Origin: Luzula sylvatica
Taxonomy: Eukaryota > Streptophyta > Magnoliopsida > Poales > Juncaceae
DNA length: 64,000 nucleotides
Direction: 5' to 3'
NCBI GenBank assembly: GCA_946800325.1
Contig: OX326960.1
Coordinates: 51,827,355 to 51,891,354 of the forward strand
Within the stretch, counting starts at the first letter, position 1. Each line of letters begins with the position of its first letter. The notes beneath the pieces are model-generated. The model was given only the letters and a program-made list of their open reading frames with translations. It ran no database searches and was not told the origin of the DNA. A program made the position numbers and the translations under genes. Positions 11,283 to 23,190 of this stretch are shown in pieces.

Positions 11283-11830
11283 AGACTTTCACCGTGCTTC
11301 TCTCTGGCGCCTCGCTCTCCACGTAGCTCCTGTTGTTCCTTGCTGCTCTTGGAGCCAAAATTTCCAAAAAATTTAGGGGCGTTTTCGTAAAATTACATTT
11401 GATGTAACTTTTAAGATTACGATCGTATTGTATTGAATTGATTTCGTACATGACATGGCTCGACAGGTTCTGGTTGTATTAAACGGCTCCAAAATATTTC
11501 ATCGTCGTCAGCACTACCAAAGTTTGCAACCTGAATACATGAAAATATAAGAATATCCCTAAAAAACACTAAATACATGAAAATGGTGATGATTGACAAA
11601 GATTGAAAAAAAAATAATAATAATAATTAATAAAAAATCTCGCCTTGAAAGCACTGAGCAATTCACTTCCGGCCTCTCCTCCATCGGCGGGTTTGGTTTC
11701 GACCTTCTCGGCCCTCTCGAGAATTTCATCAATATCCATGCCTTCTAGATGCTTCTTGCTCTCTTCGTCGTTATTCTCGTCCTTGAATAACTCCTCTGCT
11801 CCAAACTTAGAATTGCAGATAGTTCATTCT
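11283..11830 (-). pseudogene. Captured CHD1/CHR5-type chromatin remodeler exons
   Basis: Three consecutive exon remnants on the minus strand match the region after the helicase of plant CHD1 (CHR5). They are [10 protein letters not shown]...[14 protein letters not shown]...ELLSAFK (about 11826-11644), VANFGSADDDEIFWSRLI (about 11532-11465), and ILAPRAARNNRSYVESEAPE (about 11358-11300). Exon order and joins are as in the parent family, with introns between; the donor after SAFK reads GC instead of GT. No ATPase, chromodomain or start is present, so this is a fragment taken up by the transposon and not a gene. Confidence 0.75.
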
Positions 11831-11972
11831 GGAAAAAAAAAATTAAGTTTTTACATCAATCACAACCAGTTTGTACACACATTTTTATTCTAAGTGAAAA
11901 AAGAACTTGCCTTATCACTTGCCTTAAAAATTGTTAAATTACATTCATACCCCTATTAAATTACATTCGTAC

Positions 11973-12042
11973 CTTCGTCAGTCTTGAATTCGAATAGCTC
12001 CTCCTCGTGACCCTTCTTGGTGAACACGGTCCCATCTTCGAG
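11973..12042 (-). pseudogene. Captured FKBP62/65-type PPIase exon fragment
   Basis: Minus-strand LEDGTVFTKKG, an acidic EEE-like gap, then FEFKTDEG resembles one FK506-binding domain of the plant multi-domain isomerases ROF1/ROF2 (there DGTVF-KKGH...FEFKTDE). A GT donor follows at 11972. Only about 23 codons are recognisable. A second possible piece (VKLFESGQG, about 12405-12375) could not be assigned. Confidence 0.5.
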
Positions 12043-12693
12043 GTAAAAAAAAATCTAAAAAATCGATATTCAAATTTGAGAGCATCCAGCGAAAATGCTT
12101 GTAACACATAAAATTTGAGAACAACCCAAAAAATCCACTGCAAGAATTACACAGATGAAAATGCTTGTAACACATAATTAATTAATTATGTACCAGTCCT
12201 TAGAATGCGGATGCGGCATCCAGCGAAAATTACACCAAGATATGAATTCTAGCATGCTTATTAATTGAAGAACAAGAAATATCCTGCATTTGAGAGCAAT
12301 TATTACAGTTAATTTTCTCTGTATTTTTCTCGAGGTTATAAAGTTTGAAAAAGTACGAGAAAATTCAAGATTACCCTGCCCCGATTCGAACAATTTCACC
12401 TGCATATAGCAATTTCACCTGAAATTTCACTAAAGTAACCCTGAAATTGCACAAAAAATCCTAATTTGCTGAAATTAACCCTAATTTGACTGAAATTAAC
12501 CCTAATTTGCTGAAATTAACCATAATTTACTGAAATTAATTGAAATTGCACAAAAAAAATCCTAATTTCAGCAAATTAGGGGAAAAAAACCCTAATTTCA
12601 ACAAAAAAATACTAATTTCAGCAAAAAAGAACCATAATTTCAGCAAAAAAAACTAATTTCAACAAAAAAAAACCTAAACAAATGAGAGAGAGA

Positions 12694-12696
12694 AAG

Positions 12697-12732
<36 letters not shown>

Positions 12733-12838
12733 CACCTGAGAAAGAGAGAGAAACGCTTCAGCGAGAGAGCGAGAGAGAGGGTCAGCGTCGAGAGAGAGAA
12801 GCGCTGCAACAGGTCAGCGTCGAGAGAGAGAAGCGCTG

Positions 12839-12918
<80 letters not shown>

Positions 12919-12946
12919 CTGCAGCGCGCGAGAGAGAGTGCAGCGT

Positions 12947-13036
<90 letters not shown>

Positions 13037-13072
13037 CACGTCGAGAGAGAGCGAGGGAGAGAGAGGTCAGCG
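12694..13072. repeat. (GA)n microsatellite block
   Basis: Several long GA tracts separated by short GCGCTGCAGCG or GTCAGCGTCG spacers. Both strands are open over this stretch only because GAGA repeats encode Arg/Glu or Ser/Leu runs. It is not a gene. Confidence 0.95.
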
Positions 13073-13126
13073 AGAATAGAGAGCTGAAGTCGCGAGAACG
13101 GAGAGTTCATGGGTTTTATTGCATTC

Positions 13127-13345
13127 TTTGTTTTCACTGGCGGTGACCAGAAGTACCGCCGGTAATAGTTATTTTCAGTGGCGGTATATAACACTACCGC
13201 CGGTAATAGATATTTTCAGTGGCGGTACCGCCGGTAAAACATTTTTTCAGTGGAGGTGTAAATTTTCAGTGGCGGTACCGCCAGTGATAACAATATCAGT
13301 GAGGGTACCGCCACTGATATTTTTACACCGCCAGTGAAAACCTGA
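13127..13345. repeat. CACTA subterminal repeats
   Basis: TTTTCAGTGGCGGTA and its inverse (TACCGCC-GTGAAAA) recur about ten times in both orientations. Such short inverted subterminal motifs are the transposase-binding region of CACTA elements. Confidence 0.75.
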
Positions 13346-13357
13346 TTTCTAGTAGTG

Positions 13358-13845
13358 ATTGAAAAATAATATTCTCTAAAAATCAATGGTATTAAAAAAT
13401 AATATTTGTAATATTTTTCTAAAAATTACGAAGAATTCTTCACAAGAATTGTAAATTATTTTTCTTTCATTTATATTATTTCAAAAAAACTAATCTTAAA
13501 TTATTGATATGATTTATTTATGTGACATAATTATAAAATTTTGATATGATTAATAAATAAATGTGTTAGTTGTAGAACTTCATAAGAAATAATACAATTC
13601 TAGAATATTTTATTAATTTCTACATTTAATTCTAAGATTTTCATCAAACACATTTTAAACATTTCACACTCATACCTGATATTCATATATTGATTTCTTG
13701 CAACTACTAGTTTCCTGCTGCTATACAAATCGGCCCTAGCAAACATGTCCTAAGACTTGGATTGTGATTTCGATAACTACGCGGGGACTACACGAAGGTG
13801 AAGATGCAAAGATGTATACTAGGATCATACTACACCAATCTGTCA
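13358..13845. other. AT-rich intergenic, no gene seen
   Basis: Begins with units like those of 10620-10925 (ATATTCTCTAAAAATCAATGG), then simple AT-rich sequence. No ORF or RNA gene is supported. Confidence 0.5.
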
Positions 13846-13853
13846 GTTCGAAC

Positions 13854-14297
13854 TAGGGGTGGGCATTCGGTTGAACTGAACCGAATCGAACCGAATAAGA
13901 GCAAACCGAATTAAACCGAACCGAACCGAATAAAATTTGAACCGATTTAAAACCGAACCGAATTAGATTTTTTATAATGTTAAAATTCAAATGTTATTTA
14001 GAAAAAAAATATAAAAACAAATCATATTAAATATACTTACGTTATTTTTTAATTTTTCAATATTTAATTTTAATTTTTTTAAATGATTATAATAGAAAAA
14101 ATTAATAATAGTATTAATTCGGTCGGTTCGGTTTAATCGGTTCTGAAAATACCAAAACCGAACCGAACCGAATAAACCGAACAATATCAATTTTTGAACC
14201 AAACCGAACCAAATAAATCGAAAAACCGAACCGATTAAACCGAATTCGACCGGTTCGGTTCGGTTCCCAAATCAATCGAACCATTTGCCCACTCCTA
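13854..14297. mobile_element. hAT-type MITE, TSD GTTCGAAC
   Basis: 444 bp. Terminal inverted repeats TAGGGGTGGGCA (left) and TGCCCACTCCTA (right, one mismatch when inverted) are flanked by a perfect 8-bp duplication GTTCGAAC at 13846-13853 and 14298-14305. The subterminal regions are long arrays of AACCGAACCGAAT and its inverse, which could fold into one hairpin. An 8-bp duplication with a TAGGGGTGGGCA-type end is the hAT signature. No transposase. Confidence 0.9.
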
Positions 14298-14305
14298 GTT
14301 CGAAC

Positions 14306-14895
14306 CATGAGGTCATAAATTTAAGTGAAAGTATGTGATACACCATGAAACTTGTTCCGACTCGCTATCTCGGTTATTGCTCAAGAAATTGAAAAGGAAA
14401 AGATTAAAACCGTGACTAATTATTACGGGAGAATCCAAAGATCCGGAGTAAAAGATAATTAGAATGAGGATGGTCACTAATGCCCTTTTGTCTAAACTGA
14501 ACATGAAGCATGCATTGTGCCAGCCTTATTGCATTGGAATCTGGGAACAAAGTCCATCTCTCAATATAACATCACGAATAAAATGTGGGCATCATGATGA
14601 CGATCATGACACACTGTACCGTTTCTGTTCTCTTACCGGCGATAAAGCTTTCGACCGGGTGGTACCGAGATTGAAAAAAAGATGATTAACTAATCTTTAC
14701 CTGTACTAAGTGCGTAGTGCAATCATACTTGCATCGATACAAAAGTAAACTTACATTAATACTGTCATGACCACTGTACTGGTGGTACTCCATGTACCAC
14801 TCCTCACATGGTCGTGTACCAGAATCAATGTTAATCATCATCACATTAATTAAACGACATTATTATTATATCATTACTTATGAAAGTACACATGC
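14306..14895. other. Intergenic, no gene assigned
   Basis: A 73-codon plus ORF at 14464-14685 has no recognisable domain. 14765-14830 contains GGTGGTAC/GTACCAC inverted motifs. Nothing else is supported. Confidence 0.4.
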
Positions 14896-15256
14896 TTAAC
14901 AGTTGTAAGTGCAGATACATGAGTAAACATTTCCTCGAATTTGACGTCTCGAAAGTTCGAAACACAAACTCCATTACCGTTATTGAGTTGCAAGCACCGG
15001 CTTCGACACGAAGAGAGATTACAAGTTTTACGACCAATTACCGCTTGACATCAGGCGGTTTCACAGGAATTGTTAATTGCAATACTAGACATTTCAACAA
15101 ACAGTTTGTGCGCATGCCATTTAGAAACTTCACAATATATTAACAAATTAAGGTGGTGATTAAATAGGAAAAAAGATTTGGATGACCTGTGAAGAAGATG
15201 AGAGCTAGAAACAGAAACCATGTAATCTTATCCATTTCTATTTCTTTTGCCTTCAT
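14896..15256 (-). pseudogene. Defensin-like (DEFL) secreted peptide pseudogene
   Basis: Minus-strand two-exon layout typical of plant defensin-like genes. Exon 1 (15256-15187) encodes a signal peptide, MDKITWFLFLALIFF, and ends at a GT donor. A 58-bp intron follows, and exon 2 starts at 15128. Exon 2 carries the cysteine framework: INNSC, CQAV, TCNLSSCRSRC, GNGVC and a terminal C-I-C-T-Y-N-C followed by TAA at 14898-14896. This gives the CxxxC, GxC and CxC elements of the alpha-beta motif. It is broken by an in-frame TGA after NSCETA and needs a frame change between GNGVC and CIC. Alternative: some other cysteine-rich secreted peptide. No full-length ORF remains. Confidence 0.5.
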
Positions 15257-15271
15257 AATCTAAATCATAGT

Positions 15272-15795
15272 TGCTCAGTTCGCGAATAATACGCGTATAA
15301 TTTACGAATAATTACGTATTACGAATAATATATGTATTGATGTTTCCGTACTCAACATGATTAATAATTCGCGTATTTTATAATATTTTTTTAAAAACAC
15401 GAATAATACACGTATTTCCGTATAATACGTTTTTTATAGAAGAAAAAGTATAACTTTTTTTAATAAATAGAAAAACATAAATTTCAAAAAATAATTAAGA
15501 AAATCAAAATATCAATAATAATATATAAATTTATGATTTTAAACTAAAATAATTATAATTTTGAATTATTTATGGGTAAACAAATATACATTTATATATC
15601 TTTATATACCGAATTATTGCATCCGCATTATATAAAATAAACATAACTATAGACGAATAACCGAATTGACGAATTATTAGCGTATTGCGTTTTATTTCAC
15701 CGAATTTTTGTCCGATTTGAAAAACGTTTGATCCGAATTATACACGAACGTATTGCGTATCGTATTATTCGCGTATTACGAATGACTAAGTATGA
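15272..15795. mobile_element. Degenerate inverted-repeat element (CGAATAATACGCG ends)
   Basis: Left end has CGCGAATAATACGCGTAT and right end has CGTATTATTCGCGTATTACG, which are inverted relatives; the middle is AT-rich and non-coding. It resembles the low-complexity hAT MITEs elsewhere in the window, but no clean terminal repeat or target duplication could be fixed. Confidence 0.45.
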
Positions 15796-16545
15796 TCTAA
15801 ATCTAACGTGCGCGCAATGAACTCAAATTCGAATAATAAAATTCACAGACTTTGGTCACAAAAACAAAGCCCAACTAAACCTGAACTAAAAAAAACTTGA
15901 ATATATGCTTTAATTAAATATATGAGCCGAATTAGAAAGACGAAAAAGAATAGCTAAATTTTGTTATGATTTATGTATATGATTAGGGGTTATATATGGT
16001 GCCCCAAAACTCATCCAAACAGACTTTTTGATGACATAAAAAGGGTGTTTAATCAGATTGAATAACATCGTTAATTAAATAAATTAACGAATTAATTAAT
16101 CGATTAATTGAATTGACATGTCAATTAACATGTATTTATATTAACATATTAAAATAAAAATTGACATGTCAATTAACCATAATTTATGTGTTAATCAACT
16201 CAACTAATCTTAATTTGTCCGTCTCATCAACTCATCAAGAATGTTCGGGTGAGTTTGGGTAACATTAATATTTTTCCATTTCTTTTGCATTTGTTTTACT
16301 TTTGTGGAAATTTCAAATCTTCTTAGTTTTAAATTTAATACATCTCCATACAAGTGGGTCCCGATTATTTTTGTTTAACGAGCCCTCTATATTAAACCCA
16401 AAATGCAAAATAATCTTGATTCCCAGAAAATCTATGAGATCCAATCAAATAGGCAAAGTGGCCTTTTCTTAAGAGGGCAATTTGTCGTCAGCAAATGCAA
16501 TCAACTTTTCACAAATCATCGATTTTTATTAACAAATAATATTAA
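15796..16545. other. AT-rich intergenic
   Basis: No gene. Contains two copies of the 16-bp palindrome AATTGACATGTCAATT (about 16111 and 16162) within a TTAATTAA-rich stretch. Confidence 0.5.
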
Positions 16546-17787
16546 CTAGTTTTCTCCCCGCGCAATTGCGCGGTGGTCTTCAGTCTGTCATGATTTTATT
16601 TTTCTCAATACGTAATTAGATTCTACATTTCTTTTATCTGATTGTACACTCATAAAAAAAAATCTATCTTTTTGTAAATTTCAAAAAAATTGATCTTCTA
16701 CCAAACTTTTATTTCCTAATACTCTTATGAATGGTCTTAAAAACAAACGGACAAAAATACCCTTCTATTTTCAAATTTAATAATTAAAAAAATATTTTTA
16801 TTAATTTTATTACTTTTAAGAAAATTCATAAATATTTTTAACATGCGATGATTACAAAAAATATATAATAATTACAAATTGAGTTTATATAATTTTAATA
16901 TTTCATTTATTATGTTTGAAAAAATAACATCGGGTAATAATAAAATAAACAATAATAAATAAACATCTTGAAAATATATTTATAGAAAAATATCGGTTTA
17001 AACATCTGGTTTTTTTTTATTTTCATTCTCTTTTTATTTATTTCTTTAATAGTTTCATGATATTTTATTTTTCAAATATTTGGAATGTGTTTTTGTAATA
17101 TTGTTGTTCGTTTTATTATTATTTTATGTTAGTTTTGCAAAGAAAAAATGCAAAGGTCAAAATGTTAAAATTATGTAAATAAAATATATAATAACTTTTT
17201 TTAAATTATTATATGGTACCAAAATTTAGGACTTTATTAACATTATTAAAAAATAACATGTACATATGTAAATTATTAAAATTTGATGACATGGAGCAAC
17301 CGAATGAGAGAAATTTTCTTAACTTTATACATATACAAAATGTAAATTAAAACTAAAAAGGACCAACATATAAATAAAAAGGACCGAAATATAAATTAAA
17401 ATGTAAAAAAGGACTGAAATGTAAATAAAAAGGACCAAAATGTTAATAAAAAGGACCAAAATATAAATTTAAATTAAAAAGGACCAAAATGCAAATTCAA
17501 AAATGTAAAAAAGGACCGAAATGTAAATAAAAGAGGATCAAAATATAAATGAAAAGGACCAAAATATAAAATTTTAAAGTAAGAAGGACCAAAATGTAAA
17601 GAAAAAGGACCAAAATGTCATTTTTTAAACTAAAAAGGACCAAAATATAAATTAAAAAAATATTTTTTTTACAAAAAAACCCCTGATGACGTGGCCTCAT
17701 GTATGAGTTCCATTTCTTCCAACTTTATACATAAGTATAATAATACGAGCTCCATTTCTTCCAACTTTATACATAAGTATAATAGGA
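16546..17787 (-). mobile_element. Non-autonomous Helitron H1
   Basis: On the minus strand the element begins TCCTATTATACTTATG at 17787 after a host A and ends with the hairpin CCGCGCAATTGCGCGG, eight bases and CTAG at 16549-16546, next to a host T. TC...hairpin...CTRR with insertion between A and T and no target duplication is the Helitron definition. The 5' end sequence is present twice (about 17712-17744 and 17752-17787). The interior has about a dozen AAAAAGGACCAAAATGTAAA units (17350-17650). No Rep/helicase. Confidence 0.75.
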
Positions 17788-18008
17788 ATCTTTTTAATAG
17801 GATATTACGCATGCTACTCTGCTAATATAATAATTATGTTTTTCATTTTTACACTAAACTACTCCTTACAATGATAATAAAAAACTTATCTCAAAATAAA
17901 TTTAAAATTAATGTTAAATGTACAAGTTTTTTTTTTTTTTACACTAAACTACTCCTTATGAAAAAAAAAACTCACTTTTGACTCCCGAACTCTTCAGAAA
18001 AGTACAAG

Positions 18009-18230
18009 TTTTTTTTTTTTTTTTGAAAAACTAAAGAGGCGAAGCCTTTCGCCTCTTTTAATATATTAAAGCAAAGTTTAATACATTGATGCGATTTTAC
18101 ATGATAAATGTAGAAAAGTAGTTTAACGCAAAAGTAAGATACAAGCCGAGAAATGATGTTTTCGGCCATCCTAGGACGAATGGTTCGTCTCCACGCGAGC
18201 TCAAAGCTCGTATTTTTTCCTTTCCCGCTT
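18009..18230 (-). mobile_element. Retroposon tail (LINE/SINE) with 3' stem-loop and poly(A)
   Basis: A roughly 220-bp insertion in the left arm of the MITE, flanked by the 13-bp direct repeat AGAAAAGTACAAG (17996-18008 and 18231-18243). Read on the minus strand it ends in a long A tract, just before which lies a perfect hairpin, AAAGAGGCGAA / TTCGCCTCTTT (18035-18060). Target duplication plus poly(A) means target-primed insertion. The 3' hairpin is a known recognition feature of many LINEs and their SINE partners. No tRNA-like A/B boxes are seen, so a 5'-truncated LINE is favoured. Confidence 0.7.
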
Positions 18231-18506
18231 AGAAAAGTACAAGTTGTCCTCCAAACTTTAATTTGCTCTTTTTTACTTCCTGAACTCCTAATTTTGTTCA
18301 CTTTTGTCCCTTCTATCAGTTAACTGTCTTGTAATCAGTTAACTGATGATGTGACACTGTGACGTGACATTTTTTTAGATAATTTCAGTGATGACGTGGC
18401 GAAATTTAGAATATAAAACTACATACATTAATTACATACATTAACTCATTAAATTGAATCCATTAACAACTAATTAAATCCAAACCCATTATTTTAACCC
18501 ATTCAT

Positions 18507-18508
18507 TT

Positions 18509-18579
<71 letters not shown>

Positions 18580-18580
18580 G
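18507..18580. repeat. (CT)n microsatellite
   Basis: Nearly pure CT dinucleotide tract at the centre of the foldback MITE. Confidence 0.95.
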
Positions 18581-21099
18581 CACGCCATTGTTGTTCCTCT
18601 CTCTCTCGACGCCCCTCTCTCTCTCGACGACATTTGGGTTTGGGTTTAATTAGTTGTTAATGGATTCAATTTAGTGAGTTAATGAATGTAATTTATGTGT
18701 GTAATTTTATATTCTAAATTTTGCCACGTCATCACTGAAATTGTCTAAAAAATGTTACGTCACATTGCCACATCATCAGTTTACTGATGACTAGGCAGTT
18801 AACTGATGGAAGGGACAAAAATGAGCAAAATCAAGAGTTCAGGGGGTAAAAAAGAACAAATTAAAGTTTGGAGGGCAACTTGCACATTTTTGAAGAGTTC
18901 GGAAGGCAAAAGTGAGTTTTTTTCTTTTTTTTATTACTCATTTAAGTATAACATTTTATATATTTCATAATTATTTTAAGTTATTCTAGCAAATAACTCA
19001 TTATATCTTACCAAATATCAATAACTCATTATATCTTACCAATGTTGCTAGTATATAATAATATTTGAGATATATTATACAGTCTTGCAAAAAAAGCAAG
19101 GCATCAATATTATATTATTATTAATTATCAAACATAAAAATAGTGAAACATGCAACCTATTAGACATTGCACATCATTTATTACATAATGTTATAAAAAA
19201 ACATATGTCGAACAAAAAACATACAAATTATACATAGTGTTACATTAAATATATAAAACTGTCGAAAGAGGAAAAGAATATGTAAGATTTAAAGTGTGTG
19301 GTTAAAATTGGTGTTTATTAGGAGGGAGAGGAAACGAGGTAATGCTAAAACGTGTCATAATTTAAATGAAGCAAAACGTTTTTTTTCCATTTCATATTTC
19401 TGGTGGGCTTAATTCAAAAATATAAGTTTCATCCAATATCTCAAACAAAAAATTATCTCCTCTCGTTATAAAAATTAATTTTATCTATTCTCCTTGGCGT
19501 TCTTCTCTTATTTGAGTTCTTATGATAATGAATCAAACATTATTATACTATGTGGATTTTGGAGACGAAATAGTTGGTCATGTTATTTTTGCCTCCTTCA
19601 CATTCATAAATCATGAATAGGGTGAGTGTAATGTAAAGTAAAAAACTTCTCGCGTTTGATGAAACATTTACAAAATATTTGAAATATTTATTATATTCAA
19701 ATAAGGTCCTTTGTATCCCTATTCCTAGTTTCTTATATTTGAGTTCATTCATGAAACAGGTTTGTCTGTATAGAGCTCAAAAATCGAATCAGTCCAGAGA
19801 AACCATCAAACCAATATCCGATCCGACCCAAAAAATTGAAATCCATTCAAACCCCATTTATGCGACAGATTCACGAATCGGACCCGTTCGATTTGAGAAC
19901 TTTAATTTGTCACCTGCTTTAAAAGAGTATAGGACGACACCATATATTTTTGAAGGAATTTACCTAAATGAGAATCGTCACGGACAACTAGTAAAAAATA
20001 AATACACAATCTTAAAGTATTCACATATCATCAAAATTAGTGTATTACCATAAATAACACACATCCACATATAAGTACTAATAAACTAGGAAAATAGCCC
20101 GCGCTTCGCTGCGAGATATATTATTTGATAAGAAATAATATAATAAGCAAAAGTAATAATTTTATATATTATTTCGCTGCGGGATATATTATTTGATAAG
20201 AAAATAAAAATATTTCTTGCGCTTCGCTGCGATTTTTCAAAATTTTTTATGATCATAAAATAATAATTTTATCTAAAACGTTACAAGTGCAAAACAAAAG
20301 TAATCTTCATAAATGTTAATTTTAAAAAAAAAGCTGATATTAAATAGTCTCACAAGTATTATGCAATAAATGCAAACTTTTTTCTTCCTAAAAAAATAAG
20401 CATAAATGTTAAGGGCAGCGATGTACATCTCCTACATCTGTCCCCCAGAGGTCTTGATGACCTGTAAAGTAGGGTGTGTTAATCCTTAATCTTGTTTTTG
20501 TCCAATCTCTTTAAGGATCCATCTATCTTTTGGGCTTTTGGATTAACAGGCTTTCATGTCAATCCTTGTGGGCTTTAACAATGAACACATAGTACTGTTC
20601 ATTGTCAGAATATTCAATCATCATTTCCACTTTTAACAGCTAGTTCGTAAGAGGTTCATTTAATGGCATTAATTGTGGTGGTTGGCATTTAACAGTGACC
20701 AGCTGTGGGAGGGAAACAATTTTGGATCAAATTCAAATTATTTCATGTCCTCCATATATAAGACATACAACAAAAAATTAGAAACTTTTTTCTTTTCATC
20801 TTTTTCTTGCCGAGCCATTTGAATGCTAAATTTTGTTCAATGTTGAATTTTGATCTTTAAATAGAGATAAGTTTAGTTCAGTGCCGAATGGTGAACTTTT
20901 TTGGTAATTTTCCTTGTTATTTTGGTTTCAATTTTACTGCTATATATACTATTTGGATTCTAATGGTGAATTTAGATTTTGAAATGTAATTTACATTGTT
21001 AGATTATACTTTTGTGTGTGTTCCAATCATTAATTTTTGCTTGTATTCTAATGTTTTTAACTGATTTTTTTTCTTAACTGATTTCAACTGGTAATTGTC

Positions 21100-21760
<661 letters not shown>

Positions 21761-22411
21761 AAATATAGTTGAACTGATAGTAATTAAGGAAAATAATGTA
21801 ACAAATATTTACTGAAAATGGTAATTTAGTTATGAACAAATTGAATATTTGTTAATTTTGGGATTGAATTGACTATTGTGTTGCTTTAGATTAAAAAATA
21901 TTTGAAAGATTAAATTAATTATTGTCAAAGATTATCCAAAAATATTTGACAGATTTAAATGCATGCCAAATTGTACTTTATTAAGGAAAATATTTGTATT
22001 ATTTGAAAGATTTGATAATTAAGCATGAATTTAATTACTTGCCAAATTTAGTTGGAAATTTCGATATTAAATGAGGTGCAAATCAATTGGAAATTTCCAA
22101 CTATGAAAATTTTATTAATGCAAATATACACAAGTATTAAAATTTGTTTAAATTCATAGTAAATCGGACAACTCTAAAAAAGTAAATATAATTAACACTA
22201 ATAATTAAACAAATCTAAATATCTGTTAATTGGAAATTTTCATATGCGATACACAAGTAATTAACACAATTCTAGATATAATTACATCAAGTCTTAATTC
22301 ATGTCAAGTTTTATGCCATTTTTTCAGTGGAATCAAGGGTTAATCCATACGAAGAAGTTCGAAAATAATTGGTGTCAATCCATAACAAAAAATTATTGAT
22401 CATCGAGGTTA

Positions 22412-22534
<123 letters not shown>

Positions 22535-22729
22535 CTATTGCTCGTATCAATGCATATCTTTAAGAAAGAGAGAAAATGCCAAGATCAGTAATTAGCCTCG
22601 AACATCATAATTATTACTAATGAATTTCAGTATTAAAGCCACCAAAAAATTAACTCTACAATTAACACGCGGCCAACTAATAGACTGTGTACAGTTAACA
22701 CTCCAAAATTAACTCTACAATTCACACTT

Positions 22730-23190
22730 TACCTTGATAGGGGTTACTCCTCTTCTTGAAGGCACCGAAGATTTCGAAGTCAGGCACAACGTCGAACACT
22801 TTACGTGCATATCCTCCAGCAGCGAAACTGAAAAAGAAATCGAAAAATGAGAAAAGAAAAGAAAGACTTGATTTTGCATCAAATCAGCACAATAACAGTC
22901 AAAATTAGCGAAATACCGGCCACCGCTGCCTTCTCCTTCCAGCCGCCTTTCTTCACTTGCCGACTTCCCAGCCAGTCGTCCGGTTTGAAGCTCTTTTCCC
23001 TCTGAAATGCACATATCGCAAAAAAACCTTGACGACACGAGTACGAGAGATAGAATTGATAAGCATCCTCCCTTGAACTAAATCCCATCCCTATCTGAGG
23101 TTCGGGAGAGGAACGGGGATCAGAGAAGGTGAAAGGTTGTTCACAGTAATGCGGGAGGTCGCCTTCATCGTCTGTCAAGCCGTGTTCCAT
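22730..23190 (-). pseudogene. FAR1/FRS-like N-terminal gene fragment
   Basis: The minus-strand start MEHGLTDDEGDLPHYCEQ leads into PQIGMGFSSREDAYQFYLSY, the conserved opening of the FAR1 DNA-binding domain of FHY3/FAR1-type factors (themselves derived from MULE transposases). After about 65 codons the match ends near an intron-like boundary. A further exon-like piece (about 22829-22735, containing GGYARKVFDVVPDFEIFG) is open but could not be assigned. The zinc-coordinating residues and transposase-like domain are missing. Its position between inverted ends suggests capture. Confidence 0.5.

Larger units (their letters stand above)
11246..13357. mobile_element. CACTA-like transposon carrying host gene fragments
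   Basis: The ends are inverted: CACTACTACAC at 11246 and, on the minus strand, CACTACTAGAAATCAGG ending at 13357. The last 230 bp hold the dense GGCGGT/ACCGCC subterminal repeats typical of En/Spm elements. Flanking trinucleotides are TTT and ATT, so the 3-bp duplication is not perfect. No transposase is visible. The interior carries exon remnants of two host genes on the minus strand and long GA microsatellites. The right end is firm; the left end rests on 9 matching bases only. Confidence 0.65.
17965..18930. mobile_element. Foldback MITE with long inverted repeats
   Basis: Left arm (ACTCACTTTTGACTCCCGAA...) and right arm (inverse, ending ...CAAAAGTGAGTTTTTTT at about 18925) align inverted over roughly 270 bp, including the shared blocks TCAGTTAACTG and TGATGACGTGGC. 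The centre is a CT microsatellite with GACGCC/CGACG motifs. The matching site in copy 2 (about 25868) lacks it, confirming insertion. No coding capacity. A Mutator-like origin is possible, but no clean target duplication was found in the T-rich flanks. Confidence 0.7.
17811..20080. repeat. Dispersed segment, copy 1 (paired with 25770-27340)
   Basis: Non-coding sequence matching 25770-27340 in the same orientation, with many substitutions. Shared blocks include CACTAAACTACTCCTTACAA, TATAATAATATTTGAGATAT and the TTATATTCAAATAAGGTCCT block. This copy carries the insertions at 17965-18930 that copy 2 lacks. Origin unknown. It ends at the Helitron junction at 20086. Confidence 0.65.

Noticed and set aside
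12682..13146. 154-codon plus ORF rich in Arg/Glu and an opposite Ser/Leu ORF
   Set aside because: Product of the GA microsatellite; no non-repeat coding signal.
14846..15143. Overlapping 87- and 63-codon ORFs as genes
   Set aside because: The defensin-like frame on the minus strand explains the cysteine pattern better; these are other frames of it.
17350..17650. Tandem AAAGGACCAAAATGTAAA units as a satellite
   Set aside because: Confined to one Helitron and only about a dozen degenerate units; internal element repeat.
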